Assembly: GCA_026413225.1 (NCBI GenBank)
Contig: CM048552.1
Span: 53,707,001-53,771,000, forward strand
DNA: 64,000 nt
From: Otis tarda
Taxonomy: Eukaryota > Chordata > Aves > Otidiformes > Otididae
Reading direction: 5' to 3'
A program made the position numbers and the translations under genes. Positions 42,301 to 63,500 of this stretch are shown in pieces. Numbering within the stretch: the first letter of the stretch is position 1; every line of letters begins with the position of its first letter. The notes beneath the pieces were generated by a model. It saw nothing but the letters and a program-made list of their open reading frames with translations. It was not told where the DNA came from and did no database searches.

Positions 42301-43706
42301 AAAACAAGGTTTTATCTTGTCAGATCTGTGACAGGTTGAAGTAGCTCTTCAGTGCTCTTTATTTATTCATCCACGTCCCATCTCATGCAGGTCCGCCACT
42401 GACAAAACACTTGACATATGGTTTCACAGTCATTTTAAGATGATCTAAAACCAAGCTGCCATTTAAATGAATAATCCCAGCTTTCTCTCCTCCCTGCCTC
42501 CTGCCTCTCAGTCCTTGTACCTTCCTAAGTTCAGCTCCAGTAACTGTGCAGCTACACATCTCACACATTCAACAGTAAAGCCTTGCCACTCAGTGACAGT
42601 TAGGTAGCTTCCAGATTAGCCAGGCCAGGGGACACTAGGGCACAATCAGATATTCCCTGTCAACAAACAGCCCTGAAGAGTAAGAGCCCAGCAAGAAAGA
42701 AAGTAGATGCCTCATTTTCAAGCAAAACTGGTCAAAACAGATGTCTCTGGCACCACAGGGCCTGTTAATGAGGATACACGCCACTTTAGTGTAAGGTGGG
42801 CTGCATCATTTAGTGCCACCAAAAAATCTTTTTTTCCTGAACTCATACAAAGAATCTGTCTTTTATCAAAGCTGGCTCAGTGTGAAAGGCAGTGCCAGGA
42901 ATGTCACTTAGGCTGTTCTACCTCATTACCTTCATAACTTCGTACCTCTGGCCACATCTGTACGTGGGCACAACTGCCAGGCAACAGCAAGCAGCAAAAG
43001 AGGACAACCCAATGACCCTTTCTTTCTGATCATTGATTGCTGGGCAGGCACCTTAGGAAAACAACACAGTTATTTCTCAACCATCATGGGGCCCAAGGTA
43101 AAGAAACACAGCAAAAACGCAGAGAGATCACTCCTTTTGCAGGATGCTGCATGGTTTTATCTACTCAGAAAGAGAAGGGATGGAATTCAGAGTGACCATC
43201 TTGCTGTAGAGCTGCTTCCCTTTTATGGAGTGGAGTACTGCTCCAGCTCTCACACAGCGCTGCTGTGCTCCAGCCAGTCACAGACACGATTGTCCCAAAG
43301 AGGTGGGATTTTAAAAGTACACTGGCCTTGAATGAAGTCGCTGGCTGGCTGATGCTCCACTGGCTCTAGATGTGTAGTGGGGGAAAAACTTCAGTCATCA
43401 AGCAATTGGTGGCTCCAGCACAGAGTAAAGTCAGTTGCTATTTCAGGGAAAGGAAAGGCAACTGTTCCCTGGGGGGAATGACTGCACTAACTCAGCGCCA
43501 GGAATAGGCTGAGATTTTTTTAATTTTTTTCCCCCTACACTTCAGGAAAAGCGAACACACAATGTTCATTCGCAGGGATCGTTTCCTGAACACGACGTGT
43601 GCTCACTGTCCCGCAGGTCACTTTCCAGTGTGTCACATCCTTCTGCACAAGGGAGAGCAGGAAATGGCAGACTCCCAGTATGAGGCAAAGCATTCCCATC
43701 GCAGCA

Positions 43707-43788
43707 ATTGGTCCACGGGAGCTATAAATTGGTCTCCTCCAGAAACAGATCAGAATTTGTCTTTGAGGAGGTCGGCTGGAAGCTAAAG
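43707..43788 (+). promoter_or_regulatory. APOLD1: Putative APOLD1 promoter and 5' non-coding exon
   Basis: An inverted CCAAT box (43707-43711) and TATAAAT (43723-43729) precede about 30-35 bases that end at a strong splice donor, AAAG/GTAAGT (exon end 43788). The coding exon of APOLD1 begins with a good acceptor (CCGGACAG at 45954-45961) 2.17 kb downstream. I infer that this is the transcription start and first exon; no transcript evidence is available. Confidence 0.55.
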
Positions 43789-45770
43789 GTAAGTTTGAAC
43801 CAATCTTTTTTGGAGTCTCTCTGAGTACTGCATTAGGAAAGCGTTTGCAGATTTTGGACTAATGAATAACTTTATTGTTGGGGAGATTTTTCTCTAAGAG
43901 CAGGGGTTGGTTTTGTTTTCCTTTATGCTGGCATAAATCAGTGTATTCAAAAGACATGCATCGCTGTACAGCTTATGTTATATATTGAATGACTGTTCTA
44001 CTAACTGCAGTGAGACAGCTGCTGTTATTACCTGAGACAGTTCTCAGCAAGAAAATCTGCAGAACATATTGTTAAGAGGCTACAGGAATCGATATATTTA
44101 AGGATCATCCTATCGAGCTGTTGTTAAGTTATTGATGATGTGCTTACTGTTCATTTAAATATTGGTATCCATTTAGCTTAGTGTTAGTTCTTGTGCTTTC
44201 AGCCTCATCTCTGACTATAGTGTAAAAAAACAAGAGGACACTGTCTCCAGCTAAGAAAAGCACAAGGTACTAGGTGGCTCAAATGGCCCGATGATACCAA
44301 GAGAGACTGGGGCTGTTCTGAAGGGCATAGGGGGAGGTCCTAAAGGATTCTGCATGAGATGGATTAGGATAAGTAGAAGGGGAAAAAAAAAATTGCAGTG
44401 AGAATTATTTACTTACACACTTCAGGATGGTAAGACTCTTTATGGAAGAAGGTTTTCTTCTTCTGAAACTGGGATTCTGCAGAATGAAAGCCCCAAGGAT
44501 CCTACTTCTACAGTGTACCTGTGTGAGGGACCAGGCACCTCCAGTTCATATAGTACAGAAGACTTAGAAGTGAAAAAGTGGCTGCTGCAATTAATATTTT
44601 TGCTTAATTGGCTCTCAGACAGGGTCTTTCTATTACAGAGAGTTCTTTTGGCTATGAGGGTATTATGCACTGCAAACAGCTTCTTAGCTCTATGGCTAGA
44701 CCTTGCCAGGTGCAGAGGCAGCACAGATTTGTGCACAGTGCAGTGTTGTGGAGCACAAAAGCTCTGCTTTCACCTGGCGATGCTACATCACTCCTGTTGC
44801 CTCCCTTGCCTCAGTTGTCCTATATGTAAGCAGGGTTAAGGATGCCGGCTTCCTTTGTAAAGCACTTTGCAGCCCTACAGCAACCTGCCAATGCTTATTG
44901 GAACATTTCTTTCTACCCCTGTGGCAAATAATAGAGAGCAAACAGAGATCACCCAGCACCAAAACCCTGAATGTTCACCCTCCAGAAGGGAAGACACCCT
45001 CCTGCTATCTTGCCAGGGGACGTTGTCATAGCCAGCAATTTTCAAGCCTTTTCTGTTCACAGGCGCCTATATTTCCCCTGTTCCCCCATCCTGAAAGGAG
45101 TGTGCACTGAAAGTAGGCTTGCTTTTCTGATGTGCCCTTCATGAACCTTATAAACAAAATCCATAGGCCTCCCTGCTGCTGTCACTGGGGATCCAAAGCC
45201 ACAGGTTGGACTAAGCACCACAGAACAATGGTTCCCAAGTTTGTCCAGACCCTGACGCCAGGTTACAATAGGAAAAAAAAATGCTGCAGGACCTTGAGTT
45301 GCTTAAGCTTAAAGAAAGGAAGGATGTTCACAATACCCATCTGAGGCATCAATGAGCTTCTCACCTCCTAGATGGAAAAGCCAGATCTTGACTCCCCTCA
45401 GCAGCCTCCCTCTGCCCTCCTTTAATGGGAAATGACTCCTAAACAGCAACCTGGGATGGGTGGCTTTCACCTCCTCGGACTCTGGCCTTTCTTATAAAAG
45501 ATGCCCTTGAATATCCCAGACCCTCTGAATCCCATAAGGAGGACAACACATTAGTTCTGGCAGCATTACTACTCTGGGCACTGAGTCACTTAAGCTCAAG
45601 TGAATTTATGTCTCCAGGGTTGGAAGAGATGTTTTGTGTCTTCACAGAGGTAACTACAACAGCACCTCTGACTCCAGCCCTTAAGATATTTTAGTCTTCT
45701 CAGAGAACAAGAAAAATATTTAAAAGTTCCTTTGTCTGAAATTTACAGTGGAATATGGTAATTAAACGTA

Positions 45771-45827
45771 CATATGTGTACGTGCACGTGTGTGGTGTGT
45801 GTGTACGTGAATATGTATGTGTGCAGA
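45771..45827. repeat. TG-rich microsatellite
   Basis: Imperfect TG/TATG/ACGTG repeat in the intron before the APOLD1 coding exon. Confidence 0.75.
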
Positions 45828-45966
45828 GAGTAAACCTTTCATGTAGGAAAAAAAAAAAAAAATTGGCTGGATGCCATCCCTGAAATGGTGGCCCAGGCTG
45901 TGCACGTCTCGTGTCTTTTTTTAACATAAATCCCAACCCAGCCTTTTCTGTTTCCGGACAGACGCC

Positions 45967-46707
45967 ATGGAGAGAAACGGTGCTGCCTTTCCCCAGACAC
46001 TAGATCCCACAGACCATTTCCACATAGCGCTGCTGGATCAGAGACGGAGGCTGCGTGGACAAATTGCTCACCTTCACAAGGCGGCTCGTAAACTCAACAA
46101 GCTCCGCAAAAGGTCCATGATTGCCAACGTCAGTGGGAGCACCCTGACCGCTGCCGGAGCAGTCACAGCCATCGTGGGGCTGTCCCTGAGCCCAGTGACG
46201 CTAGGAGCCTCTCTCCTGGCATCGGCTGTGGGTCTGGGCCTGGCCACTGCTGGAGGGGCCGTCAGCATCACCTCTGATCTCTCCTTAGTGCTGTGCAATT
46301 CCCGGGAGGTGAGGAAGGTGCAGGAAATCGCAATGACTTGTCGGAAACAGATGAGGGAAATCCTCGGCTGCCTGGAGTTCCTTCGCCGTGGGCAGGGCCC
46401 GGGTGACCCCACACTGCGCCAGTCAGAGAAGAGGGCCTCCATCTCACTGTACAACTCTGTCTGCTTCATGGTCTTCTGCGGCTCCCACAGCTTCCTTGTG
46501 CCAGAATACACAAAGGAGGTCACAAAAGTGAGCCAGGCTGTGCTGAAGGCCAAAATCCAGAAGCTGGCTGCCAACCTCGAGACCTGCACCAGGGCAATGG
46601 ATGAAGTCTGTGAACTTCTTGAGTCTAGGACAGAGCTTTCCCCACGCACGAGGAGACTCAACTTGGATGCTAAAACCACCACTGAGGTCCCAAGAACATC
46701 CAGCTGA
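45967..46707 (+). CDS. APOLD1: Apolipoprotein L domain-containing 1 (APOLD1)
   Basis: A single 246-residue exon with a strong start context (GCCATGG) five bases after a splice acceptor at 45961. Length is close to the short mammalian APOLD1 form. The N-terminus holds a basic amphipathic stretch (DQRRRLRGQIAHLHKAARKL at about 24-43), then the apolipoprotein L signature: glycine/alanine-rich membrane hairpin at about 57-77 and 79-102, with a third hydrophobic segment at about 158-178 and a helical C-terminal region. In mammals APOLD1 is an immediate-early endothelial protein involved in vascular permeability and junctions; that role is inferred here from the family. The DDX47 gene lies 5.9 kb downstream on the same strand, as in mammals, which supports orthology. 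Confidence 0.92.
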   Translation: MERNGAAFPQTLDPTDHFHIALLDQRRRLRGQIAHLHKAARKLNKLRKRSMIANVSGSTLTAAGAVTAIVGLSLSPVTLGASLLASAVGLGLATAGGAVSITSDLSLVLCNSREVRKVQEIAMTCRKQMREILGCLEFLRRGQGPGDPTLRQSEKRASISLYNSVCFMVFCGSHSFLVPEYTKEVTKVSQAVLKAKIQKLAANLETCTRAMDEVCELLESRTELSPRTRRLNLDAKTTTEVPRTSS

Positions 46708-47989
46708 AACAGTGTCTGTCCTGTAGTTAAAACCAGGCTTGTAAACATTGTATTGTTAATTGTTACTGTTAGCACTGTTACCTGTTCCTACTGTAATATT
46801 GATGGTGCTAATCCCCACAGGTGCGTACATCTCTCATTTGCCTTATCGATATCTAAACACAAACTCCTTCCTGATAGGAAGCTAAAACTTCCACACACAC
46901 ACGCACTGCCAATCAACAGTAGCCACCTGATTCAGGTTGGAGGTTATGACGGACACATGGACTATTGTGTACACAGGAGTAGATCCTGGAGCCGCTGTTC
47001 CTCAGACTCATGTTTCCCCAGCCATCTCTATGGCTCTGCTTCCCCAAGGCAGTAAAAAGAAGTGGGTCAGGAGGCTAATGAAATTTCTACAGTCCTGGTG
47101 CTGACTGAACCTGGTTTGTAAATAACTTATGAATCTATGAGTGGTAAAAGGACTGGGGTACCCTCAAGAAGCCAGAAGCTGCCAATTTCCAGTAGAGTAC
47201 AGTCCCAAGGTACATCTGGAAAGGCTGCTGAAGGAAGCAGCTCCAGATATGACAGACTGTATGGATGGCTCATCATCCCAGCGTGAAATGGCAGGACCAG
47301 AAATTGTTATCTCTTTTGAAGAAACCTCTCCAGGCTAAGAACTGTGATGTTTGTGTTCTATTTATTTACAAAGGATTTTTTAAATGTTTTTATATTGTAT
47401 TTAAAGATTATTTTTTCTTTTTAAAAAGAGGCTTCTGCTCCGAAGGGAAGTAGCTGTTCTTAGAGGCAAAGCAAGTCTGTGGCATGTGAGAGCAAGTTAC
47501 CTGTTCTTTGGCTGTGAGGGAGGGTGAGTCCCTGTAGGAAAAGGAAAGCATGAACGCCGGTAGTTATAAAATTGGTGAAACATGGTCAACCAGTGACAGA
47601 TCTTAGGAACCAAATGAAGCATAAGGACAGGTCAGTGACCCTGGGATCAGAGCCTGCCTCAGAGGACTGATGGAAGAAAGCAGTTGTACCTCTTGCAGCA
47701 GGGGTGGAAGCGTAGGTTGGTGTTACTGGTCTGGGCTGGAGCCCAGCTATGATGGGAGCACACCTGAGAGGTGGAGATGCCACTCTCCATGCAGTCAAGC
47801 AGCCTGTGAGACCCACATGTTCATCCATGAGGGTGGAGGCAGCACTCACAAAGAGCTACACATACTCCTAGTAATGCTTCCCAAAGTAAGCTTAGCATTA
47901 GCAATACATACACTGGTACTAACACTCAAGAGAGGTGCAGAGGAGTATGATGATTCAGTGGCAGAGCACTTATGAAGCAGGAGGAAGGA

Positions 47990-48185
47990 CGGGGACCCTG
48001 TTTCAAGTGACTGTTCTGCTAAATACGTCCTTAGTGATTTTTGACTCCTCAGTGCCTCAGTTCTCTGTCTAAAAATGAGGATAGTAGCACTTCCCTACCT
48101 CACAAGGATGTTTCTGGGACAAATATTGTAAAGTGCTCAAGTACTGTGATGATGGGGATCATGTCAGTACCTGGAAGAGGTATAA
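47990..48185 (+). mobile_element. Ancient MIR-like (CORE) SINE fragment
   Basis: CTCCTCAGTGCCTCAGTT, AAAATGAGGATAGTAGCACT, CCTACCTCACAAGGATGTTT and TGTAAAGTGCTCAAGTACTG follow in the order of a MIR-type SINE 3' half as seen in amniotes. Diverged; limits approximate. Confidence 0.6.
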
Positions 48186-48189
48186 GGAA

Positions 48190-51100
48190 GAGACCCCGGA
48201 AAACAGCTTGAGACAACTAGAGGAGTTAATGCAGGGATAATTCCACCTCCACAAGCAGGCCCCAGTGGGTAAGGAAAACTTCCCTGCAGATGCATGAATC
48301 AAAATGATCAGAAAACCCACTCTGTAATTCTGTAATGCTGAGCAAGCTCTTAGGGAGGGCAACATTACATCTCACAAAGCTTGAATCCTTGTCTTTTTTG
48401 TATCTTCCTCTCATGACATCAACATTTGGTTTTACACATAAGAACAAATGCTTTGATTCCTCAGAGTGTGACTCAGATGCCTGTAATGCTCATGTTTGTT
48501 TGCCAGAAATGAACAAGTACACTGCTGGTTCAATTAAATGAATATGAAACACTTTTGTGTCAGTCTCTCTCCACACCTGCATATGATCACATTCCTGCCC
48601 CTTGGCTCACCCTGCTCGATTACGTGCTCCAGGCACTGGACCCAGGGAACCGATAGGAGACGCTGGATGTATTCAAAAGGGGAGAATGAAAAGTGAGGTC
48701 ATCAGCTCCATGCCACGCAGCTGGCATTCGTGTATGAGTGTATGTGTTTATGTCTGTGTGAGTGCATACCTCGGTGGGCAAATTAGCCGATGTTCACTGT
48801 GGGTGCTGATCTCTGATGTGTAAACACTGAGATGCGTATGTGTGAGCAAGTAAGTGTGGTTTTGGAGTGTGAACTGCATACTGTGCAAAGGCAGATGTGA
48901 TGCTACCTTTTTTTTAGTTATCCCGTATATCACCAGCTAATTCTACCAGATCAGTTACGACTTCACCATACTTCTGAGATGGCTAGTTTTATCATTACAG
49001 GGAAAATTATATAACTTATATAGTTCTCCTACCTCCTCCCCAGTTTTACAGTAACGTAGCTTTGTCCACATGTCCACACACAGAGAATGACATAGCAAAA
49101 ACAATAGCTGTGAATGGCAGAAGGATCTGAATTTGATAGCTTAGAGCTTCACGAGGGCCAGTTTGCTCTGCTCAGCACAGTCCTGCCCTGCAATCACAGC
49201 CACTGTTCCAACAGCTGGGACAAATCAGAAACTTTTGCTTCCAGTCTCAGCCACACAGGCAAAAAAAAAAAAAAAAAAAAAAAAATCCCGCATCTCTTCC
49301 GTTTTCATCAACTTTTCACTCAAGATCAGGATTTGGGTTGTTGCACAGTGCTGCTGTACAAGTGTGATTGAGCTCAAGTTACCATACTTTCCTGGCCACA
49401 TCTCAGACACTTCCCTTTCTGAGTTTCTTTGCTAGGAATGCAAACAGATGCTCAAGCAGAGAGTGGGGCCTCCAGGCTGGAAGATCAGTAATCCTACAAA
49501 AGACAGAGGAGCTCTGTGACTTTGCTCCAAAACCCATCCAGTGCTCTTTGGATACCTTCTAAGCCAGGTGGTTCTGTGAATTTAAGTCTGCACCCTCATG
49601 CCTCAGCTGCACTTGATCTAGCAACTAGCAGACAGGGCAGGAGATGGTCAGATCCTTCTCACCCAGCTCCAGGCATGCCTTCCTGTCTCCTTCCATGCAG
49701 TCAGCACTGGATACCCTGAGAAGCCAGCCTTAGGGGCTGTGCTGGCAGGGGTCTACCATATTTGGGGGTAAGATTCATTTTTTTACTCCTTTTGCTCCCA
49801 GAAACAGCTTACTGCTGGGTCAGATGAGCACCAGAGCTGGTACCAAGAAAGCACCAGAAACAAATGACCTGGGCTGCAACAGGGGTGCACCTATTCTAGT
49901 ATTAGTATTGGCTTAATTCCAATATTGTGACTCCTTTAGAGTCACAAGCAACATTTGGGGGAAGTGTCTTTGGTAAGCAGCTTTTTTGCTAGTAGTTATG
50001 TTATTTACCCTTCAAAGTTGTAGATGTGCTTGTGGAAGCTTTCCTTTGGTAGCTGGGCAGCAGGGGGAGAAGGGTAAGTGTGTGATTTGATGTTTAGCCC
50101 GGGCTGGCAGTTATGAAGCCTGGCCTCCTGATGCCATTTTTACTCCCCTTTTATTGAAACTGCTGCAGGGAGGAATGATTCAAGGGTGAAGCAGGAATGC
50201 AAACATCATTTTAACACAAAGTCCCATAGTATGATTTGAAAGCATAATAAAAGGTGTCTATGGCAAAGGAGCCCAAGTACAGTCAGGGAGTGAGAATATC
50301 CCAATAGCCTCCCTCTGGGCATCCCAGTGGGTAGACAGGGCCATTTACCGTTATTTGTGACCTACTATACACACTGTTCATCTTGTCTTATTATGCATTC
50401 CTTATGAAATAGTTGGCATTATACCTGCATTAAAATTCATCTGCTCTGGATGCTCCCACCCTGTTCCCGTAAAGGAAGATAAAGCTTGTAACATGCACTA
50501 GGGCTAGGAACATATTTGGTCAAAAGCCAAGTCTAAAAGCCCTGGAGTGAAAATTTCTAAACCCAGTATAATCTGCACTGTCCTGTGCTGAAAAGCACAA
50601 AAAGGGAATCACCATTTAGAAGTGCTACTTATTTTATCACACGTGAGTGCTCACAAAAGCAGTTTAGGACAGGAGGGAATTTTTATTCAAATACATCCTC
50701 TGACAAAAGGGAATTACCCAAACTGCAATTTCAGCAGAATAGAATTGCTCCGCCCTGCTCCCCACCAAAACAGCACCTACTATATTATATGGGCAGTAAG
50801 TTCAATGAAGAGTCACAAGCAGTGACTTCCCACCACATCCCTGAATGCATTTCCTGAGGCATCCCACTGACCCTTACAAGGGTTTCTGTCTAAGTGCTGG
50901 CCAGGCTTAATCTTTAGCACTAATGATATACAGTAAGCTCATGTCTCAGACTGCTGTAATTTTTGAAACATTTGCACTGGGTGTTTCTTGTTGGGTTTTT
51001 AAAAAGTTATTATTTTAAAATCATTGCTCCTGAGCACAGTGGGATGCAGCAGTTTCATTTCCACTCCTGCACAATGAATTGTTTCAGGTTTCCTCTCCTT

Positions 51101-52480
51101 TCCCCGTCACATAGAGAGTTTGTTCGGATTTCCTCTCACTTTCCTCATTGTTCTGAGAGCAGAGGAAACAGCACGCTTGGAATCCAGTGACAGATGCTTA
51201 GGTACGTCAGCATTTCCACTGTGAGCACACCCAGCCAGGCTTCCCAAACAGGAAGAGAGAGATAAGTCTGCTCAAAAATGCAGTCACGAGTTCCGTTTTG
51301 CAGTCAGCTCTGCTGTTCTCTCAAAGACTGAGCTCTTTGATATGTTAGCATCCTTTTCCATAAAACAAAGCATGTTCACCTAGTTGAAAGGCTGCTCTGC
51401 TGCAATCAGCACTGAGACAGAGATCAGAGAGGCCACATCCAGAGCAGAGGGCAACAAATGAGCTCAGGAACTACCATCATGATGTGGTATTTTGACGCTG
51501 CTCTCCCTCAAAGGGCACTAAATCCATCAGCATTTTCACCTCTCACGGTGCACTTGCAGGCTCCCTGACTGAGCCACAACAGCAGCAATCAAGAGAGCTG
51601 GGGGAGTGTTTGCACCTATTCCCATTCCCTATTCTCTCATTTCATGCTGCTAGTTACTACAGTTCAGTTTATGTATTTCCGGCTCTTTAAGTGTTGCACA
51701 TTGGCAATTACCATGAGCAGGAAAACAAGCTGGAACGTTGACAGTTCTTGACCTCTCTTTTTTCACTAGTACTTCAAAATGCTTCATACCAGCACTTCTG
51801 AAGTTAAGTTGCTCTTTATATATATCTCATACCTGTTTATATGTATTCTTGTGGCTAGTTCGTTGTCTTGTTCTTTCACAACTGTAGAACTCATGAATAC
51901 AGAAAACCATCACGCACACTGCCTAAGCAACGCAAACGCTGAGCTGCAGGCCAGAGGCCATTCACAGTTAACGCCAAGCAGGTGGGTTTTCACACAGCCA
52001 ATTCATTGTGCTTTTATCCCAGTTCAGGTGGCTATTGCTCCCCCCCTTCCCTGGAGAACTCTCTGGAGTTCAGTCAAAATCCACCCACAGCTTCTAATTT
52101 AGCAAAGCATAGCACTCATCACGGCAATCAACCACCACTTGCAGAAGCACAAGCCCAATTAAGTTTAACGAAAACCTCTTGCAGAGCCAGGATACTGCCA
52201 CAGACGCGGCAACTCGGCCGACGTCGGCTCTCTGACACTGGGAGAGCAGAAAACGACAGCACTCGGTACCCCGAGCACCGCAACCCCTTCCCAGAGGGCT
52301 GCACTCTGGAGAACTCCACTCCGGATTCAGCAGACACCTTCTGACCTCAAGAAAGCGAGACTGCCTGTACCTAACGGCAGGGCTACCACGGTCGCAACGC
52401 CGCCCACCCTCCCGGAGCGTCGGCCCCGCTCCAGCCCCCGACAGCACCGGCGAAAGCAACCACCCCGACGGGTAACGGCC
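48190..52480. other. Intergenic DNA between APOLD1 and DDX47
   Basis: No gene is recognised. It includes TG-rich stretches (about 48720-48850) and an A-run of about 25 bases at 49261. The GC content rises from 52200 into the DDX47 CpG island. Confidence 0.5.
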
Positions 52481-52518
52481 GCCGCGCGTGGCGACTCCAG
52501 CCCCGCCCCGCCCGCTCC

Positions 52519-52621
52519 GATTGGCTAGTTCGTTCGAACTACAATTCCCATAACACTCGCAAGGGGTGGGGGCCTACAACTCCCGGAGTGCTCTGCGTTG
52601 CCTCAGAAGGGGACGTCCAAA

Positions 52622-52632
<11 letters not shown>
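52519..52632 (+). promoter_or_regulatory. DDX47: DDX47 CpG-island promoter with two ZNF143/THAP11-like sites and a YY1-like site
   Basis: An inverted CCAAT box (52520-52524) is followed by ACTACAATTCCCA (52538-52550) and CCTACAACTCCCGGAGTGC (52573-52591), both close to the ZNF143/THAP11 consensus ACTACAATTCCCAGCATGC and 36 bases apart. The start codon sits inside AAAATGGCGGCGGG (52619-52632), a YY1-type motif. No TATA box. Typical of a housekeeping promoter. Confidence 0.75.
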
Positions 52633-60556
<7,924 letters not shown>

Positions 60557-63500
60557 CTCAATATTTGGACAGATTTTTTTTTTCTCTCTTTATGGCTACA
60601 TGAGCTTGGCAAAAACGGTCTACCAGGCCTTCTACAATGGATTTTTTCAGAACTTACGAAATTGAGCAGTCCCCCTGGAAAACAACTTCCTCTCTTCTGC
60701 TTCACCAGTTACAAACTTAAGCTTAGCCCATTGTAGTACCATGAGACCAGTCTTTCTTTCAGAGACATCAGACCACCACCTCTGGACCTGAAAGCAGCTG
60801 TGGTCTGGCCCTGCTCGTTCACAGAGAGGTGCAGTGTGAGTGCAGCTTTTCCACTGCTGCAGCCTGTATTAGTACCCAAACTCGTTGAGTGCATCGGGGG
60901 TCAGATAGGTCTATGAGAAGAAACACAGGAAAAAGTTAAAAGGAACAACTGAATTTCCACAGCACAGCTGTGATCCCCTTGCCTTAGTGAAGGAACATGT
61001 GACATGGAGAACTCCAAATATATTTTGCTTAATTTTAAAGCTGTTTGGTTTTCTTTGTCTTAGCACTGACCTGTTCTGCTCATTTTGAATGTTGACTCTG
61101 ACAGGTTTTCTTCTTAGGTCAACCTTAGCGATTCAGATGTGACATCAATACCTTAGATGTTGGCTGAAGAGTGGCTCAACACAGAGAGAACCTGTTTTGG
61201 CCGGATTAGGCTATACACTGCCTGGTATTCGATCCAGAATCTGTAATGATTGGCAAGATCAAGGAGAGGTCTGGGTTTGGGTTGGGTGTCTTTTTCGTGT
61301 TTTTGTTTTGTTTGGTTTTGGTTTGTTTGGTTTTTTAGTGGCTGATTCTTGTAGTACTAACAAGTCAACACAAGAGGGTGGTATTTACATAGCAAAGCAA
61401 CTCACGATGGAGAGGTGCTAAAGAAAAACAGGTATGGTAGAGGTTTCTATGTTGGCCTACTGATTTCTCTGTCTTAGGCAGAGTTCAGTGCTCTATAAGT
61501 AGACTCTTGCAAGAATGGTATACATGTAGTTATCTTCATATCAAACCAGGAGGTTAGAGCTGGTTCCCATTGGAAATAAAATTTTTCACACTGGACATTT
61601 CTGCTGATGGGCAGAGGAGGGTGAGAAGCTCCTTCGTAATCACTCAGCGTGAAAACTGAATGTCTGTTAGAACCACTCATAAACTGGATTTTCTGCTACA
61701 TGAAAAACAATGAAAGATCCTTTTTTTAGATCTCAGTGGAAAGCGGGAACTACTGGAGTAGTCAAGATGAACAAAATGGTTACTTCACAATGTCAACAAT
61801 ATTCTAGTATACACGTGTGCTGGTCAGAATGCTTTTATACTTTTGTTTGGGGCAGCACATCTTACAAAATTACAAAAAAAAAAAAACACAGCATGATTAG
61901 ACCTAATATAGGAAACATGTTTTTTTTTTCTTTTATTTAAAACAGCTCTGTTGTCTTCATGAGGAACAAACATACTCTGTGCTGTGAAAAGAATGCCAGT
62001 GTTCTTACTTTGTGGTTTTGGGTTTTGTTTTTTTTTTTTTTTTTTAAGCAATCTACTCAAATCTCCCAAATATTCACCTTCAAGTTTGATAGCTCTAAAG
62101 CAGTCTAGGATCAATGGCAGATAAGTAGGGGTACACATCTTAAGTATGTTGGCTGCTAAGAGCATTCTTATACAGCAGGAAGAGACTGTGCATCTTCTGT
62201 GGGTCCTAGTGCAGAGAGGCAGAGGTGGAAGCCCAGTAACAAGAACATGTTAATTCTGTGGGGCCCTTTGGTAGGCATTCTCATAGATAAGAGGAAACAG
62301 CCCTAGAATGCACCACAGAGAGAGGAATAAAATGAGCACATGGATGGAGATGCAAATGCTTGTACCTCATGGAGCAAAGGAACTTTCCTAACTAGTTTTC
62401 TGTCCTGCTGGTTACTTGAACAAGATTTCTTATCCTTCACAAGCAGGACAGGGTTGGTCCCGCTATCAGCAAATGAAGACTAAATCCATTTAAGACTCTG
62501 AAAAACTGTCACTGTTATTCCCAGCTATGTAACGGGTGGCATGCACCAAGTCCTGGACCAATCTTGTAAAGTGATGTGAAGGGCAGTTTTACTGCTGGAG
62601 GAGGTAAGGCAGGGTCATTCCTTTCAGAGGTAGTATAAGACTTTCTTTAATAGATCGGTGCAGTCTTTAGCATCTCTCTGTGTTCTTTCCTGTGTGGAAG
62701 GCTGCAACAGCAGAGGGGACCTGTCTTGCCCGTTGGTGGGATCAAAGGTTCTCTATCCCTTCTCAGCAGTTGCAAAAGTTAACAGAGGGGAGAAGTAGAG
62801 CTGCTCCTTGTAAAAGGGTGGAATCTTCCTTGAGAGGAGTGACTCCTAGACAGCTGGCCACCTCCTTTGATTTGGAATGGCAGACTGTAGAACACTTAGC
62901 ACTAGAAAAGCAAAGGTCTCACCACACCCACATTCTCACTTGTGCCTCACCTGCCACAGGTATGTGCATTCAATTTCAACTAAAAATATCTCAACAGGTT
63001 GGAGGGGCAGGAAATAGTTTCTTATTGTGACTACGCCGTGAGGGTTAGGTCAGAGAATGTTTGTATAGCTGAAGCGGAATAGGGAGTGTCTAAAGATGTA
63101 TTTGGTCAAAACAGAATTTGCAGCCAGGCTAAAGCAAAATCTGTAGCTGATTAATGAAATATGAAAGGAAAAGAATGGAGTGAGACCTGTCTCTGGATTA
63201 AAAAAAAAAAAGTACAGAAAATACCAGCACTGGTATGTGTGTGGCTGCATACTTTTGTACGGATGCCAATGTGTTCAGTCAGGAGGACCCCTGAGGGCCA
63301 GTTCTGAAGCACACCTCTCGAGTCCCTGCACAGCAGGGAGCTGAAGTGGCATAGAGGCTTAGTGTGACGGAAGGTAGGACTGGGCTAACACAACCTGTCT
63401 TTTCTGTGGTTGAAACTCAGGTGAAGTTTCAGCAAAAAGTGTGTTCTTGAAAGATGTTCAGTGGGAATGTTTGCAGTTTGAAACAATTCTGCACTTCTTA

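Larger units (their letters stand above)
27960..43650. other. Gene-poor intergenic DNA between histones and APOLD1
   Basis: Apart from the repeats listed separately I find no exon, RNA gene or conserved protein in these 15.7 kb. Open frames up to about 147 codons show no recognisable domain or splice context. A GC-rich segment at 31430-31790 ends in AACTATAAAAGG (31719) and may be an unclassified repeat or promoter. Poly-A runs lie near 29218 and poly-T runs near 36760 and 36805. Confidence 0.5.

Noticed and set aside
62680..63030. 116-codon frame downstream of DDX47 as a possible gene
   Set aside because: No recognisable domain, weak start context and no splice or promoter context.
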